Shown: positions 42,488 through 53,071 of the stretch, piece by piece
Numbering within the stretch: position 1 is the stretch's first letter
Layout of the letters: each line of letters opens with the position of its first letter
From: DASRQZ01 sp964571275
Lineage (GTDB): Bacteria; Myxococcota_A; Polyangia; Fen-1088
DNA: 64,000 bases
Assembly (NCBI GenBank): GCA_964571275.1
Contig: CAZNCQ010000005.1
Location: forward strand, 13,606-77,605
Reading direction: 5' to 3'
Notes under the pieces: generated by a model
The model's input: only the letters and a program-made list of their open reading frames with translations
Database searches by the model: none
What the model was told of the DNA's origin: nothing
Position numbers and translations under genes: made by a program

Positions 42488-43651
42488 TCAGGGCTCGATG
42501 TAACGCCAGAGCCCCTGATCCCACATCAGGCCCACGAAGACGTTGCGCGTGCCGTCGCTGGTCACGACGACGCCGTTGGGGCCGATGACCAGCTCGGCCG
42601 GAACGCTCGCCGTCGACCAGGTGGCGCCGGGTTGCGGCGCGATCTCGAATTGCGTGCCGAGATCGCAGCTCGCGCAGGCCCACGCGTACATCGCGTAGAC
42701 GTTCTTCGAAGTTCCCCAGACGACGGCTTCCGGCCACTGTCCGCTGTCGGCGCGCGACCACGTGGCGCCGAGATCGGTGCTGCGGTAGACGCCCTGTCCG
42801 TCGGGGCCGTTCGAGCCGGCGGCGAACAGCGTCGAGCCGTTCTGGTAGATCTGCGCGTTGCCGTGCGCGTGCTGCAGGCCGGCGAGCCCGGTCGGGATGG
42901 TCCAGCTGGCGCCGCCGTCCCGGGTCATGATCGCGCTCGCGCCGTTCTGCGCGATCGCGAACCAGGTCCGCCGCGTCGACGCAGCGTCGCCGGTGTCGAC
43001 GAAGAACGGAAACCAGGAGATGCCGCCCGCCGGAAAGCCGGTTCCGTCGACCGCGTGCCAGCTCGCGCCCGCGTCGGTCGATTCGTAGACACCGTCGGCC
43101 TCGTGCAGGCCGCTGATCAGGTGCGTGCCGTCGCCGGGATCGACCTTCAACGAATACAGGCTCACCGAGAGCGGCGTTTGCGCGAACGTCATCCCGCCGT
43201 CGACGGATTTGTAAATGGTGTTGTAGCCCGCGGCCCAGATCGTGGCCGGCGTCGTTCCCGCCACCGCGATCACCGCTCCGCGCGGGACGTCGGGCAGCGT
43301 GTCGTTGATGCGCGTCCAGGTGTAGCCGTAGTCGGACGATTTCCAGAGGCCCGCGCTGCTGCCGCCGACGTAGAGATCGCTCGGCCGCGTCGGATCGGCG
43401 GCGATGCTGCCGGGACCGAACACGTTGGCCGTGGGACGCAGGACCGACGCCGGCATGTCAGCGGGCGTGACGTTGACCCAGACCCCGGGCGCGCACGTCC
43501 CCGCGGCGACGCAGGGATCGGGCGGAAGCGGGCCGACGTCGCGACTGCCGCTTCCATCGCTGGGCCCCGCGCCGGAGTTCTTCGAGGCGCCGCAAGCGAT
43601 CAGCAAGCACTGCGCGACGGCGAGAGAGCACACGCGGCCGAGTCGTGACAT
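42488..43651 (-). CDS. BNR/sialidase-like beta-propeller lipoprotein
   Basis: A 387-aa lipoprotein: lipobox LIAC (about residue 20), a Ser/Gly/Asp linker, then a propeller with several BNR (Asp-box) repeats such as SSDYGYTWTR, SVDGGMTF, STDAGASWHA, TRDGGASWTI and STDLGATWSR. Proteins of this fold include sialidases and photosystem-assembly-like factors. Catalytic residues of true sialidases (arginine triad, Tyr/Glu pair) were not recognised, so a binding role is as likely. Confidence 0.8.
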   Translation of the reverse strand: MSRLGRVCSLAVAQCLLIACGASKNSGAGPSDGSGSRDVGPLPPDPCVAAGTCAPGVWVNVTPADMPASVLRPTANVFGPGSIAADPTRPSDLYVGGSSAGLWKSSDYGYTWTRINDTLPDVPRGAVIAVAGTTPATIWAAGYNTIYKSVDGGMTFAQTPLSVSLYSLKVDPGDGTHLISGLHEADGVYESTDAGASWHAVDGTGFPAGGISWFPFFVDTGDAASTRRTWFAIAQNGASAIMTRDGGASWTIPTGLAGLQHAHGNAQIYQNGSTLFAAGSNGPDGQGVYRSTDLGATWSRADSGQWPEAVVWGTSKNVYAMYAWACASCDLGTQFEIAPQPGATWSTASVPAELVIGPNGVVVTSDGTRNVFVGLMWDQGLWRYIEP

Positions 43652-43743
43652 CCCGTCGATCGTATCGGCGCCGGCTCGCTCCCAGGGGAAAAAACGTACG
43701 GCGGCGCAAGCGCGACGTGTCGGTGCAGGTGGTGGCGCGTGCC

Positions 43744-44118
43744 TCAGAGGGTCCAGGGCGGGCTGAAGCGCTCGCCGCCGGGAAGCACCGCCTGGCCGCC
43801 GACCGGAACCACCGCCAGCGCCGTGAACGGCTCCGCGTTCGGGTTCGAGAGCGAGAACATCTCGCCGGCGGGGACCACGAGCGCGTCGCCGGCCGCGACC
43901 ACCTGAGCGCGCCCGTCGAGCTCGATGCGCGCCGCGCCCGACAGCCCCACGAAGATCTCTTCGCGAGAGATCGCGTGCGGCGTCGCCGGCGTGCCCGGCG
44001 CGAGCGTGATCCGCCAGACGCAGGTCTCGGAGGCGCCGCGGCTGGGCGCGGCGAGGCCGACCACGCTGAGCCCGGGGATCTCGAACGCCGGCGCCGAAGC
44101 CGCTTTGATGAGGTGCAT
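43744..44118 (-). CDS. Cupin-domain protein
   Basis: A 124-aa single cupin. Motif 1 is TPATPHAISREEIFVGLSG and motif 2 is AGDALVVPAGEMFSLSN; the usual metal ligands are partly present (H and EE in motif 1). Small cupins may be sugar-binding, isomerising or dioxygenase proteins. The gene is divergent from a MarR regulator with a palindrome over its predicted promoter, so control by that regulator is likely. Confidence 0.83.
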   Translation of the reverse strand: MHLIKAASAPAFEIPGLSVVGLAAPSRGASETCVWRITLAPGTPATPHAISREEIFVGLSGAARIELDGRAQVVAAGDALVVPAGEMFSLSNPNAEPFTALAVVPVGGQAVLPGGERFSPPWTL

Positions 44119-44158
44119 GCAGGTTCTCCTTGTGGACGGGGGAGTGGACGACGCCTTC

Positions 44159-44187
44159 TGTATAATCGCTTCACCTCAGATGATCAA
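44159..44187 (-). promoter_or_regulatory. Predicted sigma-70 promoter of the cupin gene
   Basis: On the minus strand TTGATC (44187-44182) and TATACA (44164-44159) are separated by 17 bases. They sit about 40 bases upstream of the cupin start at 44118, close to the sigma-70 consensus. Confidence 0.55.
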
Positions 44188-44197
44188 CCACGGTTGA
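44184..44197. promoter_or_regulatory. Palindrome TCAACC-AC-GGTTGA, probable MarR operator
   Basis: Perfect 6-base arms with a 2-base spacer overlap the -35 box of the cupin promoter and lie 29 bases before the divergent MarR start. The size and position fit a MarR dimer site that represses both genes. Confidence 0.6.
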
Positions 44198-44226
44198 ACA
44201 AATGGCAAACCCAATGGCGAAGACCA

Positions 44227-44700
44227 ATGAATGAGCGCGAACACGAACCCGTGGATCTCGGCATCCTGCTCGGCCTCGGCTACCAGACCTTCGTCGACCT
44301 GCTGCGGGCTGACCTGCGAAAGCACGGCTTCGACGACCTGGGCGGCGCCTACGGCTACGTGTTTCGGGTGCTGGCCGACGAGCCGCTGAGCCAGCGCGAG
44401 CTGGCGCGGCGGCTGGGGATCACGGACCAGGGCATGGCCAAGATCATCGCGGAGATGGTCGAACGGCGCTACGTGGAGCGCCATCCCGACAAGAACGACA
44501 GCCGCGTCAAACGCCTGCTCCTGGGCGCGCGCGGTCAGGCGGCGCTGCGCGCGGCACGGCGCTTTCACACGACGTTCGAAGCCGAGCTGCGCCGCGACCT
44601 CGGCGAGGTGGGCGTCCGCCGCTTGCGTCAGGCGCTCGACCGCATCGCCCTGCGCGGCGGCGACGGCAACGCCGCCCGTTCGCGCCTGCGGCCGATGTGA
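44227..44700 (+). CDS. MarR-family transcriptional regulator
   Basis: A 157-aa regulator with the MarR winged helix: FRVLADEPLSQRELARRLGI, TDQGMAKIIAEMVERRYVER and the wing HPDKNDSRVKRLLLGARGQ. MarR dimers usually repress a divergent gene until a small ligand binds. The ATG at 44227 was chosen as the first in-frame ATG; a nearby ATG at 44214 is in another frame and soon stops. No strong ribosome site is visible. Confidence 0.88.
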   Translation: MNEREHEPVDLGILLGLGYQTFVDLLRADLRKHGFDDLGGAYGYVFRVLADEPLSQRELARRLGITDQGMAKIIAEMVERRYVERHPDKNDSRVKRLLLGARGQAALRAARRFHTTFEAELRRDLGEVGVRRLRQALDRIALRGGDGNAARSRLRPM

Positions 44701-44738
44701 CGGCGGCGGCGACCGCCGAGCGTCGAGCGTCGAGCGGA

Positions 44739-45193
44739 TCAGGAGCTCGGGCGCGGCGCGAGCGCCACACGAACGAGCGCGATGATCAGCAGCAGCGCGC
44801 CCGGCGGCACCAGCAGGATGCCCAGCGACGGGTCGCCCTCGCTGTTGAGCACGCCGCCGAGAAAGAAGCCGAGCGGCATCAGCACCGCGCCCCAGCGGAT
44901 CAGCGCGAGGGCGCGCGCGCGGATCGCCTCGGGGATGTGCGCCTCGGCGAGCGCGCCCGAGACCAGGCACAACATCCCCAGCAACGTGCCGTGGGCGTGC
45001 GCGAGACGCCACATCTCGCGGCGCATGTCGCTGGCCAGGTAGGCCTGGACCTTGAAGCCGTGCAGCGCCTCCAGCGTCACGCCGAATGGCAGCGCGATCG
45101 CCAGCAGCAGCCACCCCGCGCGCAGGGTCTTGCGGATCGCGGCGTCGCCGGTCTTCGCGGTCGCGGTCGCGGTCGACGTTGCGCTTGCCTTGG

Positions 45194-45197
<4 letters not shown>
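44739..45197 (-). CDS. Four-helix membrane protein coupled to the octahaem cytochrome
   Basis: A 152-aa protein with a short basic/Thr-rich start and four predicted membrane helices. The first loop and second helix carry several histidines (EALHGFK, RLAHAHGTLLGML) that could bind haem or metal. Its ATG overlaps the stop of the octahaem cytochrome gene (ATGA), so the two are made together. It may hand electrons between the quinone pool and the cytochrome. No named family was recognised. Confidence 0.6.
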
Positions 45198-47083
<1,886 letters not shown>

Positions 47084-47152
47084 CGGCCGCGATGATACCA
47101 GAGGCGTCGCAGGCGCGACCAAGCGCGCGCTGCGACGCCCGTCGGCCCCGCG

Positions 47153-48886
47153 CTACCAGCGACGGCGGTGCTTCGGGTGCTTCGTCAGCACCGTGGTTTC
47201 GAACAGCTCGTAGTCGGGCGTCGGAACCTTGTCGGCGCCGGGAGCGTGGTAGTAGTTGATGGTGATCGACGTCTTGCCGCCCTCGTGGCCGGGATCCACG
47301 TCGAAGACCGCGATGCCGTAGCCGGTTCCGGTGTCGCGCTGGGCCGACCAGATCGCGTCCTCGACGGCGTCGGCCGGGTTTCGGATGAACACACCCGGCG
47401 TCGTCGGGCTGGGGATCGGCCGGTTGGGCTTCGTGAACAGCTTGGCCTGCGGCGCGCCGTCGGCGGCATCGACGCCGTAGACGTCGAGCGGAGCGTTGGT
47501 GCCGCCACCGCCGAGGATCAGGTGAATCGTGCCGCGGCTGGTGTCGAAGCTGCCGTCGGCGTTCTTGGCATCGACGACCGGGTTCGGCTGGAACGTGTCG
47601 ACCGGCGTGCCGCTGGCGATGTCCTGGCCGGCGTCGTGATTGAAGCCGCGCACCGGGAAGCTGCGTTCGTAGTCGTGGTCGTGACCGCACACCACGATGT
47701 CGACACCGTAGCGATCGAACAGCGGCAGCCACGCCTGGCGAAGGCCCAGGTCGGACCCGTTGCCGGTCTTCGACGACGACAGCGCGTCCTGGTGCATCTG
47801 CACGACGATCCAGTCGATGTCGTCGTCCTCGGCCGCTTCGCGCAGCGTGTGCTCGAGCCAGCGAGTCTGCTCGCCGCCGCTGTAGCCGCGGATGTAGAAC
47901 GACGTGCCGGGCTCGATGGCCGCGTTGCCGGTGCTGGCCGCCGGAACCAGCGGCGCGGGACCGCCGACGAAGGCGGCGCCGTCCTGGTAGATCACGTCGT
48001 CGGCCGACAGCGAGATGAAGAGAGCGGTGCCGACGCGGAAGCTGTACCAGCGGCCCGGAAACCGCGTTCCGTTGTGCGGCAACGAGTAGCGCGTCAGATA
48101 CGACGTGAACCCCTGCTCGCCATTGTTGAACTCGACCTCGTGATTGCCGGGACAAGGCATCCACGGGCGGTTGGCCGCCGACGTCTGGTTGTTGTTGCCG
48201 AAGTCGGCCCACACGCTGGGCTGAACGGTCGGGTTCAGGTTGGCGTAGCAGAGGTCGCCGTTCAGCAGGTGAAACAACGGCGCGAACGTCTCCACGGCCT
48301 GCACGGCGAACGCGCTCTGTGGATACGAGAGCACCCACGCGGTCACCGGCGTCGCCAGGTCGCCGAAGCTGGTGAACCGGAACGGCGCGCGGCCGCAGGG
48401 CGCCGTGCGGAAAGTCGCGGCGAACGGCGTCGCGGCGTTGCTGTCGTTGTCCGCCGTGATCGAATAGTGGTGCAGCGTATCGGGCGACAGGTCCTCGAGG
48501 TGCGCGTGATACGTGAACACGGTCTGCCCGTTGAGCCCGTCGGTGTACGTCTTCTGGACCGCGGGGATCGTGTGACCGAAGTGCCTGTCGTGCCCGAGGT
48601 GAACGCGCGGGTTGATCGCCTGCGCCGCCGACGCCCACGAAATCACCACCGACCGCGCCGGATCCTTGCCCCACGTCAGGTGAATCTGCTCCGGTGTGCC
48701 ATCCGGCGCGGCCGGCGTCGCCGCGCTGGCGGAGCGGTTCGCCGCGAAGGGCGACGCGGCCGCCGCCAGGCCCGCCGCGCTCGTGCCGGTCAAGAAGTTG
48801 CGGCGTGAAAACGGCTTGGACAGCGCATTCGAAACGGTGTCGTTCGGTTGATTGCTCTCTTGATCGTTCTTTTGATCCTTGGCCAT
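47153..48886 (-). CDS. Purple-acid-phosphatase-like metallophosphoesterase, Tat-exported
   Basis: A 577-aa protein with a twin-arginine signal (FSRRNFLTGTSAAGLAAAAS). A fibronectin-like N-terminal domain is followed by the metallophosphoesterase fold with metal ligands in SFGDLATP, LLNGDLCYAN, PGNHEVEF, VQMHQDALSS and GHDHDYERSF. This is the purple acid phosphatase arrangement. It probably releases phosphate from organic esters outside the inner membrane. An ATG at 48886 was chosen; upstream codons add nothing recognisable. Confidence 0.87.
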   Translation of the reverse strand: MAKDQKNDQESNQPNDTVSNALSKPFSRRNFLTGTSAAGLAAAASPFAANRSASAATPAAPDGTPEQIHLTWGKDPARSVVISWASAAQAINPRVHLGHDRHFGHTIPAVQKTYTDGLNGQTVFTYHAHLEDLSPDTLHHYSITADNDSNAATPFAATFRTAPCGRAPFRFTSFGDLATPVTAWVLSYPQSAFAVQAVETFAPLFHLLNGDLCYANLNPTVQPSVWADFGNNNQTSAANRPWMPCPGNHEVEFNNGEQGFTSYLTRYSLPHNGTRFPGRWYSFRVGTALFISLSADDVIYQDGAAFVGGPAPLVPAASTGNAAIEPGTSFYIRGYSGGEQTRWLEHTLREAAEDDDIDWIVVQMHQDALSSSKTGNGSDLGLRQAWLPLFDRYGVDIVVCGHDHDYERSFPVRGFNHDAGQDIASGTPVDTFQPNPVVDAKNADGSFDTSRGTIHLILGGGGTNAPLDVYGVDAADGAPQAKLFTKPNRPIPSPTTPGVFIRNPADAVEDAIWSAQRDTGTGYGIAVFDVDPGHEGGKTSITINYYHAPGADKVPTPDYELFETTVLTKHPKHRRRW

Positions 48887-49029
48887 GTTCTCAGCTCCTG
48901 TGGTTCGGCGCACGCGGGTGAGATCCGTCGCGCGGCGCCCGCCCTCAGTGCAACTCTGCAGCCAACCGAGAACCCTTGATCCGGCGCGGGGACGACCCGC
49001 GCGGTGCCTCCGATTTTCAGTCGCGGTCG

Positions 49030-49042
49030 TCCGAATTTCGGA
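49030..49042. promoter_or_regulatory. Palindrome TCCGAA-T-TTCGGA between divergent genes
   Basis: Six-base perfect arms around a single base, in the 272-base region between the phosphatase and the radical SAM gene. It may be an operator; nothing else in this region was recognised. Confidence 0.35.
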
Positions 49043-49158
49043 AGAGCCGCCGCTCGGCGCGAGCGCGGATCCGGGGTGATGAGGAAACCGGCGATGCCGG
49101 GACGGTCGGCGGCGAAAACGGCTTGCGTCCGCGGTCTGCCGGACGAATTCTTCCTGCC

Positions 49159-50172
49159 ATGAGCGGAGTCCTCGAGCTCGCGCACGAATACATCCCTCAC
49201 CCGAATCGAAGCCCAGGGCCCAGCGCGTACGACCTGGTCAAGATCGGTTTCTTCCTCTTCGGCTTTCCGAAGAACGGCTTCGGCTCGATCGATGTCACCA
49301 AGGAGTGCAATCTCCGCTGCCGTCACTGCTACTTCTTCGAGCAGGAAGAGGCCTACGGTGACGACGATCTCACCATCGAAGGCTGGGAGCAGAAGCTGCA
49401 GAAGCTCAAGGCCGAATCGCCGCCGTGGGAGTTTCCGTTCCTGCAGTGCACGTGGGTCGGTGGCGAGCCGCTGGTGCGCAAGAAGCTCATCGAGCGTTGC
49501 CGCAAGTACTTCCGCTACAACACGGTCGTCACCAACGGGACGATCCCGCTGCCCGACTGGCCCGACGTCAGGTGGTACATCTCGATCGACGGCGACGAGG
49601 CCCTGCACGAGTACATCCGCAACAAGAAGGGCATCTACAAGCGCGCCATGCGCAACGTCCGCGAGCACCCCAGCCTGAGCGTCACGATCGCGTACTGCAT
49701 CACCAAGCAGAACGCGCGTTGCGTGGAACGCGCCGTGATCGATTGGGCGCGGGCGGGCGCGACGCACATGACGTTCGACTTCTACACGCCGATCGAGACC
49801 ATCGACGAAGACCTGTGGATGGACTTCCCCGAGCGCGATCGGATGCTCGACAAGCTCATCGAGCTCAAGCGCATCTACCGCGACTTCATCGTGCTGCCGG
49901 AGCGGGCGTTCGAGCTGATGAAGTCGCAGAATTGCAAGTCCGTCACCGACAACTGCCTCTTCGCCAAGAAGTCGTTCGCGTTCGGGCCGCAGGGCGAGCT
50001 CAAAGAGAAGTGCATGATGGGTCCCAAGGCCGACTGCGATCGCTGCGGCTGCGTCGTGCCGTTCTACATGGCCTCGCTGGTCGACCGCGAGCGCATCGTC
50101 AAGGACAACGCGCGCAACCTGGCGAGCTGGCTCGCGCGCAAGGTCGATACCGTCGCCGCGTGGATTAGTTAG
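49159..50172 (+). CDS. Radical SAM enzyme with C-terminal cysteine cluster
   Basis: A 337-aa radical SAM protein. The [4Fe-4S] ligands are C50-x3-C54-x2-C57 (ECNLRCRHCYF), followed by the glycine-rich SAM motif VGGEPLVRK and VVTNGTIPLPDWPDVRWYIS. Near the C-terminus further cysteines (DNCLFAKKSF, KCMMGPKADCDRCGC) suggest a second, SPASM-like cluster. Several enzymes of this shape modify peptides or hopanoid precursors; no precursor peptide is obvious nearby. The ATG at 49159 was taken although the frame is open further upstream. Confidence 0.85.
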   Translation: MSGVLELAHEYIPHPNRSPGPSAYDLVKIGFFLFGFPKNGFGSIDVTKECNLRCRHCYFFEQEEAYGDDDLTIEGWEQKLQKLKAESPPWEFPFLQCTWVGGEPLVRKKLIERCRKYFRYNTVVTNGTIPLPDWPDVRWYISIDGDEALHEYIRNKKGIYKRAMRNVREHPSLSVTIAYCITKQNARCVERAVIDWARAGATHMTFDFYTPIETIDEDLWMDFPERDRMLDKLIELKRIYRDFIVLPERAFELMKSQNCKSVTDNCLFAKKSFAFGPQGELKEKCMMGPKADCDRCGCVVPFYMASLVDRERIVKDNARNLASWLARKVDTVAAWIS

Positions 50173-50289
50173 CGGGTAGGAGCGAAGGTTTGGGCGCGCC
50201 GTACCTCTAAGGGGTCAGAGCGCGCTTCCAACCCAACGCAGTCCAACCCGATCCGCGACGGCGCCCCTGCGGGCGCCCGGAGGACCCGC

Positions 50290-52014
50290 ATGATCACTGC
50301 GATCAATCGCCCGAGATCCGTCCTGTTGCTACCCCCGCTCGTACTCACCGCGTTGCCGTTCGTCTCCTTGGTGTTCCTCGCCAGCGCCTGCGGCGTTCCC
50401 GGCGGCGAGCCCGAGGACGTCGAAGCGCGCGCGAGCGCGCTGGTGTCGATGCCGACGCCCGCGTTCACGTTCACCGGCTGCACCGGCCTCGGCGCCTACA
50501 CCGGCCCGGGCGCGCTCAACGGCGTCGGGTGCGCGTTCAGCCCGGTGCTCTACGGCGCCAGCTTCGACGGCGTCGACGACCGCATCGAAACCGCCGACAA
50601 GACCGCCTACCACTTCACGAGCGCGATGACCGCGTCGGCCTGGGTCAAGCCGGCGACCACGGTCGGGACGCAGGCGATCGTCGACAAATGGTCGTCGCCC
50701 GATTCGTATGGCCTGTTCTTGAGCAACGGCTCGTTCCAGTTCAAGGTCGCCTTTCCGAACGGCGTCTACAAGATCGCCTCCGCGCCGGCGACCGCCAACG
50801 CGTGGAGCCACGTGACCGGCGTCTACGACGGCAGCAAGGTGTCGATCTACGTCAACGGCGCGCTGGTGGCGTCGACGACGGCCAGCGGCAACATGCAGTC
50901 GTCGAGCCGCGCGATCGAGATCGGCAACTGGCCGGCGAGCAGTCCGTTCAAGGGCGTGATCGATGAAGTGAACCTGTTCGGCTCGGCGCTCTCGGCGGCG
51001 CAGGTGGCGCAGCTCGCCGGCCGCAACAACTCGACCAGCGCTCCCAAGACGCGCAAGGTGCTCTGGATTGTCTACGATCCGATCCTGTCGAACGGACAGC
51101 GCGTGCACGAGAAGTACGGCTGGTGGGATCCGCAGTCGCAGATCCCCGACATCATGGCGTCGCTCCAGGTGGCCAGCGGGAAATACGCCGACTACCAGAT
51201 TCGCGAGATCAACCCCGCCAACTACTTCCCGCCGGGGGTGGGTGGCTTCCACTTCACCGAGGCGACCTATGACGCCTGCCTGTCGAGCGGCGGCGCCAAC
51301 TGCGGCCCGAACGCCTACGACTACGCGACGGAGTTCACCAACCTGGGCCTGTGCAGCCGCATCCAGGCCAACGACATCGACGAGGTCATGATCTACGGCG
51401 CCGACTACTTCGGCTTCGACGAGCTGGCGATGAGGATCCCCGGCGACAAGGTGCCCTACAACTATCCGACGAACGGTTGGCTCTATCCGTTCCGCATCCA
51501 CGGCCTGCCCGACTGCGGCCGGACCTACTTCGTGATGGGCTACAATTACGTCGTCGGCGTCGACAACGCGATCCACTCGTACGGTCACCGCGCCGAGACC
51601 GCGCTGGCGCTGACCGTCGGGCGCGGCTACTGGGACGGCTGCCCCGGCCATCCGGGCACCGGCCCGAGCGATTTCGATCGCTACACCTGCACGAACAAGG
51701 ACAAGACCAGCACCGGTATCAACGTCGCGCACGTCGGCAGCGTTCACGTGCCGCCGAACGGCCTCACCGACTACGACTACGGCAACACCACGGTCGTGAC
51801 CGACGCATCGAAGAGCTGGGTGAACTACCCGTTCACCACCAACACGTTGACCAACGAGAACTGCACGCCCTGGAACTGCGATCAGCAGGGATACATGATG
51901 TGGTGGCTCAATCACTTCCCGTACAAGGACGGCGTCACCAGCAACGGCAACCTCCAGAACTGGTGGAAATACATCGTCGACTTCGACGGCGCGCTGCACG
52001 AGCTCGGCAAATAG
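50290..52014 (+). CDS. LamG-domain lipoprotein with large uncharacterised C-terminal domain
   Basis: A 574-aa lipoprotein (lipobox ASAC, about residue 34). Residues about 85-245 form a LamG/concanavalin-like jelly roll (SFDGVDDRIETADKTAYHF, WSHVTGVYDGSKVSIYVNGA, IDEVNLFGSALSAAQV). Residues about 255-574 form a second domain with YGADYFGFDELAMRIPGD, NAIHSYGHRAETALALTVG and PWNCDQQGYMMWWLNHFPYK; it is rich in Tyr, Trp and Asn and has paired cysteines. No family was recognised for it. HSYGHRAE could hold metal ligands. Binding to glycans by the LamG part is likely; the role of the rest is open. Confidence 0.75.
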   Translation: MITAINRPRSVLLLPPLVLTALPFVSLVFLASACGVPGGEPEDVEARASALVSMPTPAFTFTGCTGLGAYTGPGALNGVGCAFSPVLYGASFDGVDDRIETADKTAYHFTSAMTASAWVKPATTVGTQAIVDKWSSPDSYGLFLSNGSFQFKVAFPNGVYKIASAPATANAWSHVTGVYDGSKVSIYVNGALVASTTASGNMQSSSRAIEIGNWPASSPFKGVIDEVNLFGSALSAAQVAQLAGRNNSTSAPKTRKVLWIVYDPILSNGQRVHEKYGWWDPQSQIPDIMASLQVASGKYADYQIREINPANYFPPGVGGFHFTEATYDACLSSGGANCGPNAYDYATEFTNLGLCSRIQANDIDEVMIYGADYFGFDELAMRIPGDKVPYNYPTNGWLYPFRIHGLPDCGRTYFVMGYNYVVGVDNAIHSYGHRAETALALTVGRGYWDGCPGHPGTGPSDFDRYTCTNKDKTSTGINVAHVGSVHVPPNGLTDYDYGNTTVVTDASKSWVNYPFTTNTLTNENCTPWNCDQQGYMMWWLNHFPYKDGVTSNGNLQNWWKYIVDFDGALHELGK

Positions 52015-52192
52015 CGGCCCTGTGCCGTTCCGATGAGCTTCATGGACCCTCCGCTGTGACTTCCGGGTGATGGTTTTCACTGTCTCATGCGGAGGGGTGC
52101 CGATGGCTGCGCAGACACCGGACCGTGATTGCGGTCGCAGAATCGTCGGTCCGGTTGTTCTCCGCGTGGAACGGACGGATAGTGTCGGCCGC

Positions 52193-53071
52193 ATGAACAA
52201 GCCGTCGTTTCAGGTGGCTCAGCGGATGGCTTGGATCGCCGGCGTCTGGGTCTTCGGTCTCTCGGCCTGCGCGTCGCAAAGTCATACGCCGAGCGGGGGC
52301 GGCGCCGGCGGGGCCACGACCGTCGTCTCCGGCAGCGGCGGCGCGAACGGTGGCGCCACCGGTGGTGGTGGCGCGTCGGCGAGCGGCGGTTCGACGGGCA
52401 GCGCCGGTGGCTCCGGTGGCGCGGCCGGCCCGGTCGACGCGGGCGGGGGCGCCGGCAATAGCGGCGCCGACGCAGCCGGTCCGACCGGCTTCATTTGCAA
52501 CCAGGTCACCGCCATGACGCTGACCCGCGAATGGTACGAGGCCGGCTTCGAGACCCTGGTCGCAGACGATCGCTGGCAACTGAAGGCGCGCGAGCACGGC
52601 TACATCACCGAGTGGTCGAACCCGAACAGCGACTTCTGGAACGAGCCCATCGAATCACCCTGCGCGCAGGGCTCGACCCAGCCCGACCACGTCGTCCTGA
52701 CCGTGCTCAGCTGGGCGCCCGCCTGCTGCACGACGCAGCCGGAGTGGGAGGCGCAGGTCACCGGCGCGATCAATACGCTGATATCGAAGTATCCGGGCCT
52801 GAAGCGCATCGATTTGATGACGGTCATTCGTGGCGCCAACAACATGCTCTGCCCGACGGCTCCTGCCGCGGGCGAGACCATCGTGATCCCGCCCGAGCTC
52901 GACGGCGCGCTCGCCGCCGCCGCGACGCAGTTCCCGAACTTCGTCTTCGTCGCGCCCAAGTTCGAGGCGCCCAACTGCGCGGCCTTCAGCGGCGGCGGCC
53001 CGCACCTGACCACCGCCGGCAACACCGCGGTGGCGAAGAACATCGCGGCCTATTTCGCGACGATCCAGTAG
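52193..53071 (+). CDS. Lipoprotein with Gly-rich linker, SGNH-hydrolase-like
   Basis: The ATG at 52193 gives a 292-aa protein with lipobox LSAC (about residue 26), a Gly/Ala/Ser linker of about 75 residues and a C-terminal domain of about 190 residues. VVLTVLSWAPACCTTQPEWE, KRIDLMTVIRGAN and the final GGPHLTTAGNTAVAKNIAAY resemble a SGNH hydrolase, with the histidine block near the end. The catalytic serine block was not clearly found. Its last 22 bases overlap the convergent peptidase gene. Confidence 0.7.
   Translation: MNKPSFQVAQRMAWIAGVWVFGLSACASQSHTPSGGGAGGATTVVSGSGGANGGATGGGGASASGGSTGSAGGSGGAAGPVDAGGGAGNSGADAAGPTGFICNQVTAMTLTREWYEAGFETLVADDRWQLKAREHGYITEWSNPNSDFWNEPIESPCAQGSTQPDHVVLTVLSWAPACCTTQPEWEAQVTGAINTLISKYPGLKRIDLMTVIRGANNMLCPTAPAAGETIVIPPELDGALAAAATQFPNFVFVAPKFEAPNCAAFSGGGPHLTTAGNTAVAKNIAAYFATIQ

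Noticed and set aside
42488..43651. Annotation as an active sialidase
   Set aside because: Asp-box repeats are present, but the arginine triad and catalytic Tyr/Glu pair were not found.
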